Origin: Ascaris suum
Taxonomy: Eukaryota > Nematoda > Chromadorea > Rhabditida > Ascarididae
NCBI GenBank assembly: GCA_013433145.1
Contig: CM024190.1
Coordinates: 3,720,001 to 3,784,000 of the forward strand
DNA: 64,000 bases
Direction of reading: 5' to 3'
This document shows, in pieces, positions 49,851 to 61,643 of this stretch. The stretch's first letter is position 1; every line of letters begins with the position of its first letter. Both the position numbers and the translations under genes were made by a program. The notes under the pieces were generated by a model. It was given only the letters and a program-made list of their open reading frames with translations. It did not search any database and was not told the origin of the DNA.

Positions 49851-50300
49851 TGCTGACGTGAAGTATTCCTTGTCTTAGGAAGATGTAATGAAACTAAAGC
49901 TCACCTTGCCAATAATCTGGGCTCTTTATGAGAGCAGGCGAGGTACACTCAGATCCACTTCTTTGCACTGCGCACATTACACTCGAAATGACTGTCAGCA
50001 GCGGTCAGATCAACAAATATTGTGGCTGAACTTAGTGAGCAATTGTAAATGAGTAACTTTATCCCTGAATTCTTTTTCTTAATTGACCGAATTTCACGGC
50101 TACCCTGAACCTGTTCAGTGCAGTACGGAGCATAGTCCACGCTTTTAAACCGTTGTAATCATTGTAAGAGTGCAAGTGAAATGAAGATGAGGGCCTCGAC
50201 TAGGCGGATGAGTACCCAAGTTGGTAAATAAAATAATATTCGAGGCGGCTTTCGAAAAATTTCATAGAGATGTGTTGGTACCGCCGAATCTTGTAACGGT
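49851..50300. other. start of a region with anchors repeated near 60.05 kb
   Basis: The block GTGAAGTATTCCTTGTCTTA (about 49858) recurs near 60049, and AGATCCACTTCTTTGCACTG (about 49950) recurs near 60130. The sequence between these anchors differs strongly in the two places. No gene is seen here. Confidence 0.6.
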
Positions 50301-51890
50301 GCTGGAGCCAGTTTGACGGCAAATAATGACCAAACATTTCCTTCGAATTCGTCAAGTTATTGACCTAGAATTGCATGAACAATGCACTAAAAATTGCCTG
50401 AGCAGTGGCACAGTTTTCCGTCAACTGGAGCCACTTCTGACCGCAAGTAATGACCAAATGTTTCCTTCGAATTGATCCAGTTATAGACCTCAAATTGCAT
50501 GAATAATGCACTAAAAATGGCCTTATTTGTGGCACAATTTCCGGCCATCTGGAGCTACTTTTGACGACAAATAATGATCAGTTATTCCCTTCCAATTGTT
50601 CAAGTTACAGACCTAGAATTCCATGAATAGTGCACCAAAAATTCGCTTTATCGTGGCACAATTTCTCGTCATCTGGAGCCACATTTGACGGAAAAAAATG
50701 ACCAATTATTCCGCTCGAATTGACCAAGTTATAGATCTTTTCATGGTGCACTATTCATGCAGTTCTAGGTCCATAACTCTAGAATAGCATCAATAATCCA
50801 CTAAGGATGGCCTTAATTGTCGCACAGCTTCCGGCCATCTGGAACCACTTTTGATGGCAAATAATAGTCAGTTATTCCTTTCGAACTGATCAAGTTGTAG
50901 AAACAGCATTCACAATGCGGTCATAATGGACTTAATTGTGGCACGGTCTCGGGTCATCTGGAGTTACTGTTGATTGCAAATGATGATTAATTATCCCCTT
51001 AGAGTTGATCAAGTTCTAGACCTAGAATTGTATGAATAATGCACCAAGGATGGCTTTTATTGTGGCACAATTTCCGGTCATCTGGAGCCACTTTTGACGA
51101 AAATAATGATCAGTTATTCCCCTCCAAATACTGAAGATATAGACCTAGGATTGCATGAACAATGCACTAAAAATTGCCTGAGTTGTGGCAGAGTTTCCGC
51201 TCGTCTGGAGCCACTTCCGACCGCAAGTAATGACCAATTATTTCCTTCGAATTGATCAAGTTATAGACGTAGAATTGCATGAAGAGTGCACTAAAAATGG
51301 CCTTAATTGTGGCACAATTTCCGATCATCGGGACACACTTTTGGCGGTAAATAATGACCAAATGTTTAGTTCGAAATGATCCAGTTATAGACCTCAAATT
51401 CCGCTAATAATGTAATGAAAATGGCTTTCACTGTGGCACAGTCCTGGGTCATCTGGAGTCACGTGATGGCAAATAAAGACCGAATATTCCCTTCGAATTG
51501 ATCAAGTTGTTGACCTGGAATTCCATGAACAATGCACTGAAAATACCCTTAATTGTTGTGCAGTTTAAGGTCATCTGGAGCCACTTTTCACGGCAAGTAA
51601 TGATCAGTTATCCTTTTCGAATTGATTAAGTTGCAGACCTCAAATTGCTTGAATGATGCACTAAAAATGGCGTTAGTTGTGGTACAGTTTCCGGTCATCT
51701 GGAGCCACCTTTAACGGCAAAAAGTGACCAAATTTTTCCTTCGAATTGATCCAGTTATAGACCTCAAATTGCATGAATAGTGCACTAAAAATGGCATAGA
51801 TTCCCCTCATCTGGAACCACTTTTGACGGCAAATAATGATCAGTTATTCCCTTCGAATTGATCAAGTTACAGACCTGAAATTGCATGGGA
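50300..51890 (+). repeat. satellite array, ~124 bp unit, about 12-13 copies
   Basis: Each unit holds AATAATGA[CT]CA, TTCCTTCGAATTGAT, CAGTTATAGACCT, AAATTGCATGAATAATGCAC, TAAAAATGGCCTTA, TGTGGCACAATTTCCGG and TCATCTGGAGCCACTTTTGA. The 'GACCT' landmark falls near 50362, 50486 and 50610, and so on, giving about 124 bp spacing. Units vary at perhaps 10-20% of positions. One unit around 50738-50782 contains a reverse-complement fragment of the same monomer. Apparent open frames over the array are not conserved between units. Confidence 0.9.
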
Positions 51891-54260
51891 TCGGTGATGT
51901 AGAACAGCGGCTTTCCTCGGTCGACGAATGATTGCATCATCACTGTCGAGTTCCTCCGCATGAAGAATTCTGCGTTTTGAATTGTAATGGTGTGCCTCCT
52001 CTCTACTGAGTCGTCGGCGACGTAGTTTCAATGGGATAATGGGTGGTGTGGTTTTCCGACACGCAATGGTCACATGTTTCACCGATATGCACCTTTCGTT
52101 CGAGTTTAGCAGACAGTTTGGTGGCTTTAAAGAAATCACTTCTTTTATGACTCGGAACGGAGAGCATAGCCCACCAAAAGAAAAAAAAAAAATGAAGCCT
52201 GTGAAAAGCCTCTATAATAAAGGGCAACATGAACCTGCAACTCTACACCCTCTCTTTCATGTTCTTAGAAACCCGTCTCAATACCTATTAAAGACGCGAA
52301 TTTTCCTGCCTTAACAATTCCCTCGAACCAAATCTTCTGCTTTTAGAATGTCGTGTAAAAATTATGTGAATAAGAACCTCGGTGATTATTCATCGAGTTT
52401 TGTTTCACTCGAAAACTAGCATCAACGAGTATTTTTGTGTGACTTCGCAAACTTATTTTGTGGAAGTGCATCTTGATAGCATCGTGTCCATGCGCGTGCA
52501 CGCATATTTATGAGTCCGTCTGTCTGTACTGTAATTTTAACTTGAAGGATGATCGCATACAACACTCTACGTTCTGTAATCCCCGAAAGCAACTACAAAA
52601 AGTTTTCATGCATTACACATCGGCCGAATGGTTATGTTGCACCGATCGAGAAGAGAAAAACGTTGTCCCAAAGGCTTGTACTGGGACCTGGTCAGACTGA
52701 GTAAGAAATCATCATTCTGCGCATTCCACTTTCTGCTGGTAGTTTGCAGAACTGGCTGATTGAAGCAGGAAAGAACAAAATGTTCTTGCTAGCTTCGTCG
52801 GCATGCTTTTTGGAGTGTTTTAAAACCCATACTTATCATGGGCATCTTGAGAGCAGATCAAGTCAACGATACGAATTCAGATGAGCATTCACCTTGTTGT
52901 GTTGCTGCTTGAAGATAGATTAAGGAGCGGGAGCAAGGTGAGACGTCGAAAGAAGTGGCCAATGACTCCGACAATAAGTTGGTTCATACGGCACTCGAAT
53001 TGGCATGCGCCTTTCGGTCCTAACACAACCGTTGTGCAGATTCTTCAATTGGCTCCCGGATATAACCGTTCAGATAGCGAAAGACATTCCATCCATTTAC
53101 CTGGTAATATGTGGTTAACTTCACACATATTGTACCGTAAGTGCACAACTAGGCGATGCTGTTTGTGGCGTTGTGTACCGAGCCAACAGCGACAGAATGC
53201 CAGGTGATACTGTGTGCCTTTCAAGTTGCCAGCAAATTAGCAAATTAGGAGCTATGCAGACTATGCAATATGCAAATTATCAGAACTGCAATGGTTAGTT
53301 GTCACATGACTCACAGTCATTGAAATGCGCGCCCCCTATACGTGGCATAAGATTTTGGTGCTTCAAGATGTATTGCGACCAGTGACACGATTTCTGCGAG
53401 AATTTCGCATAAGTTTGAAAAAAAAATCGGTTGAAACCTGAAGCATCCTTAAACGTACGCAATTTTTCAAGATGCATCGGATTTTCCGGCAAAAAACGAT
53501 CGAAATTACCTCATAAAACTCGTCCGATCGAATTGGGAAAATTCTCTGCAATTTTGCTTTTACAAAAAATAAACGAGAACTCACTTATGGGCTATCCTGC
53601 TGCAGTAGTTTCTATTGCAGCTATGTGAATGCGTTCCAGTTCGAAGTAAGAGAAATGAAGATTTGCACTTCGAACTTTTCAAAACTAACAAAATATTGCA
53701 TGCTATAAGCGGATATACCATAGACTGCTGAAGGAAACTGCAAATGTTTATACGCTGTAACGAAATCGATGCAGATTGGAGAAATATAACTCTCAATTTA
53801 GAGGCAATCTTATCGCGATAAGGAGAAATGTGCTTTAGTTGATTAAAACATTACGCAACTCGTGGAAATAGATACAAGAAAGGAAAAGATGTGGGTTGAA
53901 AATTGCATTTTAATTGTCATTAAGAGCGACAATCGACTCTGCAACGGTAGTCAATAAAAGCAAATATTTAAATAATAAAGGGAAAATATCGACGAAGAAT
54001 TTCTATCAACACCGATTATGAGCAGAAAACTATCAATGCATTAATAAGCAGTAATATAGCAGAAGATATGCTGCTGTTGCGTAAGTGTGCAATGCCATCA
54101 AAAATAAGAGTAGCAAAGGAATGAACATTTGTGAATTCTTCATAGTGGTCAAAAATGGTCAGGTTATGAACAATGCGACAACGAGTGGAGGGAATTTCCT
54201 GGGCGAATAAACGAATTGGTGGGAAACGACGGAGGATCTTTTCCTCTGGAACAATCGAAA
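51889..54260 (+). repeat. duplicated segment, copy 1
   Basis: From about 52350 to 54260 the sequence matches 62091 to the window end, with one single-base indel (a T run near 52818 versus 62559) and one substitution (54201 versus 63941) noticed by eye. From 51889 to 52349 the match to 61644-62090 is much poorer, mostly through small deletions and insertions. Paired open frames inside (52458-52700 and 52881-53207 on +) are present in both copies but match no family I recognise. Copy 1 begins exactly at the right edge of the satellite array. Confidence 0.95.
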
Positions 54261-55920
54261 AATAGATAACTCTGACTTAGCTGATTAAGAACGAGTCTTT
54301 ATTCTAACAAATATAGACTGCTTAAAGCAATGAGGGTACATATCAACACACATCGACACAAATGCATGTGCACATACACATCCACACTTGAATTACAAAT
54401 ATTTACATAAAACAGTTGCAAGGAAGAGAGAACACGCAAAATAATAAGTAATAATACATGAATGCAGCGAATCAATTTAGGCGAAAGGAGACGTGAGCAA
54501 TGAGCATAAATAAATCCAGAGATTACGAAGCAACAAGAAAGAAATGCATGAGGGCGTACGCAATAGGAGCGGTGAAGAAAGGCGGGAGGTATGCCTCATA
54601 AAGAAAACCAGAACGAGTTCATAAGTCGAATGGATCAAGATGACTCCCAAATATCGGAACACCTTATGCTTCAACTACGTTTTGAGGAAGCCTATTTCAA
54701 TTATGAATGATTCTGAACTGAAAGTCATAGAGGGCGCTGGCTGTTTGTGGAGCGTGTACCACAATTCAGTTGTAGACTTCAAGTTCAACGCTTACTTTCC
54801 CCATGAACGAGACGATGCTTTCAAAACATGCATCTAAAAACAATTTGACGATTTCATGATAGAGAATCAAATCGAATTTCACGAATCGAATTGCCTAGTT
54901 TATAGCTCCTAGAGTGAAAACGTCTGATCGAGTCTATTAGTCGGATCACTGAAATACGCGAAACGATTTCAGAGTTGAGTGTAATGGATCCTTTTCAGCC
55001 GTTCTCACGTCTACAGCGAGGTAAAGGTGCAACAACTAAGTGCCACACTCTAGAAAAGGTCGCAATAATCTGCATGGGATTCAAGGTGGTACAGAAGGCA
55101 CCCCGTGCAGTTAGGCTCTCAGAATAGAATGCCTGATCTTGAGAGCAAATATTTCTAAGCAGTACAAATTTCTGGTGTAGAACAGCACAGGTTTTCACAC
55201 ACTTTCATTTTGATACCTCAAGAAGGTATTAGTAGCTCAAGCCACAGAGTACAGTGACTCGTACTTCCCTGAACAAAACGCTTGTCCGCGCCCATGTCAG
55301 GTGTACTAGATTCACGGCAAAATAAATACCTTCGGTGCAACTACAATCCTACAATCCAGGAACTTTAGGAAACACGACCACAAACATCCGAAACCATTCG
55401 GCTATCGAATAACGCAGGCCATAACGCTTATAATTGCTTTTCTTTCATATAATACGGACGTGTAGTGGAAAAAGACCTTGAGGGATGGAGCCAAAATCAG
55501 CCGTGTTGGTCCATACGGGAAAAGTGTTGAAGCCAGCGACTGGTTTGATTTGAAAAATCTAACTGTTCCAAAACGCGAGTACCCACATTATTGTCTGGGC
55601 ACAGCGGACCATATACCTCTGGACGGAAAAAAGGTAGCGGAGTCTGAGGAAACTTTTGAATAATACAAATCGAAGTCTAGATATAAAACAGAAAATACTT
55701 TAAAACGCTCCTGCATTTAACAACAATAGCCATTCATGTGCGCTCGCTTAGCTAGCCAACATTCAAGCACTTCCAAGCGTACCATCAAGAAACCTGGTTA
55801 AAACCACAGCCGTCTGCAACAGCACCTTCATCTCACACGAAAAGTCGAGGAAAGGGGCTCATCATTTTTTTTCCCCTTCCTTCCCTTCCTTTTTTACTCC
55901 CTCGCAGCTGATCATGAAAC
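54261..55920. other. no confident gene; two candidate exons on the + strand
   Basis: A frame at 54640-54837 contains NDSELKVIEGAGCLWSVYHN, and one at 55478-55663 contains DGAKISRVGPYGKSVEASDW and PKREYPHYCLGTADH. Both look protein-like in composition. I recognise no domain and could not link them by splice phase, so they stay as candidates. Confidence 0.25.
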
Positions 55921-55924
55921 AATT

Positions 55925-56335
55925 CTCAAGTTGGATGAATAGTGCACTAAAAATCGCCTTTATCATGACACAACCTGCGCCCATCAGGATCGACATTGAC
56001 GACAAATAATGATCAATAATTCAATCCAGTTGGAAATGAAATAATTCACAAATTGAATGAATAATGCACCAAAAATAGCCTTTATCGTGACACAACATCC
56101 GCCATCTCCATCGAACTTGAAGGCAAATAATGATCAATTATTCCCTTCCCGCTGATCATGAAATAATTCTGAAATTGCATGAATGATCCACTAAAAATGG
56201 CCTTTATCGTGACACAACCTCCGCTCATCTCGATCAAACAAGACGGCAAATAATCATCAATTATTCGCTTCCAGTTGATAATGAAATTATTCTCAAATTG
56301 CATGAGTGATGCAGTAAAAATGGCCTTTACCGCGA
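55925..56335 (+). repeat. second satellite array, ~121 bp unit, about 3.4 copies
   Basis: Units share GAATAATGCACCAAAAAT, GCCTTTATCGTGACACAAC, CAAATAATGATCAATTATTC and GATCATGAAATAATTCTCAA. The order matches the 50.3-51.9 kb array (GCAC-TAAAAATGGCC, then GACACAA or GGCACAA, then AAATAATGATCA), so this is a sister subfamily. It is more homogeneous internally. Confidence 0.85.
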
Positions 56336-56668
56336 TCCGTTTTGGCTCCCATCGAAAATATCACTCATATCTAAAATAACAATCTCACATTCTCGTTTAT
56401 ATAGTTCAGCAATTTTCGTCGTTCCCAATTCTCGGTAAACGAATGACGACTCGATTTTCGGCGTTTTTTCCTATTCCTTCGTTTAAATATCAGCAGATTG
56501 CTTGTTCATAGTGAATTTTCAGTTGTGGCGAGATATGCTTTAAGGCGAGACGCGTTTTAACACCTGCATTTCGTTTTAATATTCTCAAGAAATACGTTGA
56601 GGTACTTAATGAGCAATCAAAGGTCAGACATCATTACTCCTTTATAATATGTTGGTTGTATTAATAAG

Positions 56669-56974
56669 CTATAACGGCACAGTATTAGAGCGTATAGAAA
56701 TTTCGTACATTCTTGATAGACGTTCGTTCGCTTCTTTGCAAAAAAAGAAATCATTGGGGACCCACAGACACCTTTCACCTGCCGAGCATTCCGTCCTCGC
56801 TGAGAATACTTCATTATCTTGTTCGTGCAAAACGAAGTAGGACGAGGGGAGATCCGTACCTTCACTGCGCTCCATGACCTTCTCGTATCTATAGAAGTAT
56901 TTTGCAAGCACGAAGTTATGCAAAAAACAGAAACCTCGAAGATTGTAAAGGCTGATACGAAGAAGTGTCCACAA
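56669..56974 (-). CDS. 101-codon ORF of unknown function
   Basis: The minus-strand frame reads FCFLHNFVLAKYFYRYEKVM, then SEGTDLPSSYFVLHEQDNEV, then ERCLWVPNDFFF, to a stop at 56669. Its residue mix is protein-like and an overlapping frame (56617-56997) is also open. I found no supporting splice sites, family or partner exon, so either could be chance. Confidence 0.2.
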   Translation of the reverse strand: MWTLLRISLYNLRGFCFLHNFVLAKYFYRYEKVMERSEGTDLPSSYFVLHEQDNEVFSARTECSAGERCLWVPNDFFFCKEANERLSRMYEISIRSNTVPL

Positions 56975-57149
56975 TGACTGTCGTTCTCAAGCGCCAATGT
57001 TTAGCCTTATACGGCAAGCGTTGTGCCTGGGGATTTTCGCCCATTACCTTAAAGTACTTGGGAGCCAGCAAAAGGAATAATATAATCAATATAAGAGGGG
57101 ATAGTTTATCATGATTATGAGTACGGTGATCGAAATGGACGTGCACAGC

Positions 57150-58600
57150 ATAAGATGTGCGAAAAAAATATGCTGCAGCAAATTAATGAAATTCAACGGA
57201 ACTGCTCAGACATAAAATTCTCACTAAGTTATGTGATAATAATTGAAGTGAGTAATTTTTATTGATACTTATTTAACTCTATTCGAATAAATATTTTCAT
57301 ATTTGTTATGAATGAGCGTTTACCTGTATTTTTGTGGCGCGAATTCGACGTTAGTTGATCGAAGTGAAGTTTTTTTTCGCCTTAACAAATTGGCGATTTT
57401 TGTTCGTATTTTATATTTATCACGATAATATTATATTTTTTTGAAGACTTCGTTAGAGAAATTGCAGTGACATAGCGATCGAATTAAACTCTCGATATAC
57501 TATCTCACCTTCGTTTATGTCGACTCGATGTGGTCGCCGTTTAGTTGATCTATATTCTTTAATTAATTCTTTGATAATCGGTCAATGATCTTTTGATAAA
57601 TAATAATAATTTTTGATCGATTCAAAGCAAAGAGGTGAAGCATTCGTTTTCATAATTGAGCCATGAGTGATTTCTCATAATATAAAAAAAAATCCTCCTG
57701 CGGCAGGTATGACTGGAGAAATCGGCTTGATTTTTCTGTCGTTGATCACAGTTTCAAAATGACAGCTTTTTAACAGCTTTTTTTGATATGTAAGCACGAA
57801 TGAGGCTCAAGCACAAATGAACAACGTCAAGCTCCATGTGATTTTTTTCTCTGTGTTCATTGTCTCATAAATAACAACAAGAAAGGATGCCTGTTGTTTT
57901 ATAAATATTTTATTCACTCATCCTCAGCATTCACTCATCCAATACAAATGCGTTTTTGTGCTTCTAATAATAGATGCGCTGTTACTAAATGCGTTCTGCG
58001 CTTACATTTCAGATTTCTCGTTAATACCGTCTTGCTTGGTCTAAAATTTCTCAATCGACGGCGGTAAGCTGGAAATATGGTGAAACAATGTCAGAGAAAC
58101 CTGAGATTTTTCACCAACCTTAGCATTAAACGATGAATGAAAGAAGGAAAGCATTCATTTTCAGGTTTATTTTGCAAAAGAACCGAACGAACAGGATGAA
58201 AAAAGTGAGACGAGAAAAAGCATAAGTCAACACTACAAATTTATCAACACTCGGTGTGCATCTGTATATTTCGATAATGTTCAATCGTCATGTTCCGCAC
58301 CGATAAGAGTAGCCCTTTCATTTTTCACTAATTTCATATATCACAGATACGCAAAAAAATTACTAGGAATATTAACAAAAACTTTGCGCTCCCTCCTCGA
58401 CACTACGCTCGCAGATAAAAATGGTGGGAGAAGGCGAGAGGAAAAAAATTTGCAGTCGCAAATGACTTGTCTCATCTCCCCTCAAAGTTTCTCGAGAGGA
58501 ATATAAGCCGGTTGACGGCAAAAAGACGAACATTATCGTTTACAACAGATCTCATCGAAACATTTCCCTCCACTATAACTGAAAGTGGTCATCAAATACC
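57150..58600. other. AT-rich DNA, no gene recognised
   Basis: Very AT-rich, especially 57180-57680, with scattered AATAAA motifs. I see no coding or RNA structure. Confidence 0.4.
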
Positions 58601-60040
58601 GCGAAAACGCATCAATACAGCGACCGATAAAAAACAAACATCATAGCATCATCGATGAGGTAACAACGATTGACAAGTGCGTAATAACGCGGTACGCACA
58701 TTCCGTTGAGTGAACAACTGCTGTGTGCGTGCAAGGCATAACCGGTTCCAGGATGTCGAATGCAAAAAGAAATTTGTCGGATAGTAATTCGTGGGTAGCA
58801 CCCTCTGCTGCTCTTGCTGCCTTCCTCCACCTCCCCCCCCCCTCTCTTCCTCTGACAATCCTCTTTGACCTTTCAGTCACTCATGTAGGACAAAAAACGT
58901 TCACCTTTTCATCCAGATATACCGTTGCTACACCAATATCAGCGCATCCGCAGAATTTGCATTTCAAAAAGGCTCGAAATTTAATGTTTCGCTTTCCGCA
59001 TACTTGAGCACTTGAAGACGGCAAGACGAGTTCATACGTGAGGGCGAATCAAATCCTCGAAAGAGTGAGACTTCAGTGAAGCATTGCTTCCAAATGGCCA
59101 AATTTTCGCACATATTTGAAGTGCTGAGGGTTGACAGGAAAGGGTGTGACCAGATCCGCTAACGTCGCCCGACAACACTAGGAGGGTGTAAAGAGTGTGC
59201 GATATTCTCAGCAAGGATGACGGTATGGCCACGCCGAATGGATACTCCCCAAGCTTCACACACAACTGTTCCACTGATGCAGTTTTCGTGTTATGCGCAA
59301 AATCACAACGTCTTATCAAGCTTGTCTACTTCAGAACGCTACCACCGAGATTGGCGAGCCTTTTTGAGGATATTTGCTCATTGAGAATGCTGTCCGCAAA
59401 AGGATTTTTGGAAGAGAAGCTTGTCTATTCAAGTACATGTCTAAATTTGATCGATATACATCAGTCATCAGACATAAGACCTGCACTTAGCCAGTCTTTC
59501 TGAAATGATCGGTCCTCGTCACATATTACCAAGCTCATACCCACCGATCGGAGGCACTTCTGATGTTATTGGATATTTCTACCTATCCCATCTAGGGACA
59601 TAGAAGGAAAGACTTACCGAGATGGGACATTTCAGAGAAGTTCGACCCAGCAAATTGATGCGTTCTACAAATTTATTCACTTAAAGGTCGCTTGGCTTTC
59701 ATCGGTCACTTGAGCATACCTTCTTGTCGTATTCGTCTCTGAACAAATGGCCTCTGTCCCAAATGCTGTAACTAAATTTATTAGAAATCATGGGAAGTGT
59801 GCAAACATGCACCCTCAAAAACAAGAGTTGAAAGACAGGAAGAAGTCGCAAGCGAATGAAAAAAAAAAACGAAATAAAATAAAATGAACACAAAAGAACA
59901 GAAACAAAGGGAAACGAGTGATGGGGTAAGCTGAAATCCTGAAATAACAACAATACAGTAATATACTTCACTTCAAACAAACAATACGATCGTTTCGTTG
60001 TTCTTACGCCATTAACATTATTGTCACAAATAGACGGCGT
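58601..60040. other. no gene recognised
   Basis: Overlapping frames of about 95-102 codons occur on opposite strands at 59032-59319 (minus) and 59195-59503 (plus), with no recognisable domain. A short C-rich run lies at 58830-58846. Confidence 0.3.
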
Positions 60041-61643
60041 TCATTGCTGTGAAGTATTCCTTGTCTTAGGAAGATGTATGAAACTATATATGCCATATAT
60101 ATATATATCTATATAGATATATAGGTATATCAGATCCACTTCTTTGCACTGCGCATATATATTAGAAAAATGTATAGTAAACATAAAATTTCACATAATG
60201 GCACCTACCTCATCGCCATAATCCGCTTCCTTCCTTTTTTCCAAAACGGCAGTTTCAGTGACTGAGCTCAAGGTCCTCTTTTACTACCGTGCTCCATTTG
60301 TTAGTTCTACAAGTAGAGCTTGTCGCCAAAAAAGCCAGGGGCAAAAAAGTTATACGAGAAAGACAAAGATAATAACACGACATTAAGCGCTAATGTGTGG
60401 TGAAGACAGTTTGACACTAAGGATTATTAAAACCTCCACTGGAAACATCATTAAGCGTATGGACGTACCTAGTTGCTAAGATGCAACTACCATAAAGTTT
60501 AGAGCAATTAATGAAACTGCATTATAATCCCTTGAGACCTCAAATGCATAGTATGCACTAAAAATGACCGCGTAAGAGGCACAATTTCCGGCCATCGAGT
60601 GCCAGATAGTGAAAATCAAGGGGAGGAGTTAAAGTAACCTTAATCAAATGGATTAAAAGTGAAAAAAAGAGGTCAAAGATTTTGTGTAACAGAAATATGT
60701 AGGTAATGGTTGGCAAATTCGTCGGTAAGTTGAAACAAAAAAAGGTCAAATGGGTTTGAGGAAATATGTTATTGAAATCATGGAAAATCGTGTTGAAGGC
60801 TATATTGAAATGCAAAAGTGGAGAGTTATATAGAAAAAGGAGAGAAGGCAATCCCAACGGAAAATCAAAGCCTTAGAATAGTTTAATATAAAAAGCGACT
60901 ATAAGAACTAGAGCATATTTATACTAGAGTTAGAAAGCTAGACGTATACAAAATGCTAAGCTAAAATTCATGCAGATTAAATTATAAAGCAAATGATGCG
61001 CCATCGACACCATAGGCATTGATGATTGCTGATCGATAAACCGAAGTGTCATTGTTGACGACATAGACCTCGGAGTATTCGCCTGGCAGAGCAATGCTTA
61101 TATGATCTCCGTTTAATATGAAACCCATCGAAAATATGACTAACATTTGAGGCTACTAAAAGATTCTAACGAAGAAATACGAATATAGAAATGGCAGAAT
61201 AAGTTGCTAAAACTGATCAAGACATCATATGACAATATAAAGATGTAGAATTATGAAAATAAATGCCAGTCGTATGTCACGTGTGCGTAAAAGGTAATGT
61301 TCCATCGCTGTAGTGCGGTGCTGGGAGCGCTAATCAATAAATCTTTACGCATGTGGTCAAAGCGATGATATCATGAAGTGACAAGACCCATATAAATCAC
61401 CTCCTTCGCCTGCATAAGTGGTAAGCATACGAAACTAAAGTCGATAAAAATTTCTTAGATCAAAGTTTGGACCTGTCCATTGGGGTAAACGAACCTTAAA
61501 CTACTTAAGTTTCCCAATTAATGCTTTATATAAATATATTATTAGAGTAACATTATGAGCTTTGTCCTTATAATTCTTAAGCAGTCCTTTAAATTTAGGA
61601 ATAAAATATGCCCTAGAAGATCACAGTTACTAGACCTATGAAT
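60041..61643. repeat. strongly altered counterpart of the 49.85-51.89 kb region
   Basis: Anchors from 49.86 and 49.95 kb recur near 60049 and 60130, separated by a (TA)n-like stretch (about 60092-60135). A single satellite-like block with GCACTAAAAATGACC and GGCACAATTTCCGGCCATC lies near 60540-60602. The rest is AT-rich and matches the satellite only weakly. This is either a decayed array or low-quality consensus sequence. No gene is seen. Confidence 0.5.

Noticed and set aside
51167..51397. Frames on both strands within the 124 bp satellite
   Set aside because: Frame and sequence are not kept from unit to unit, as expected for non-coding satellite.
56617..57146. Three overlapping minus-strand frames as one gene
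   Set aside because: They are in different frames with no splice signals joining them; only the best one is listed, at low confidence.
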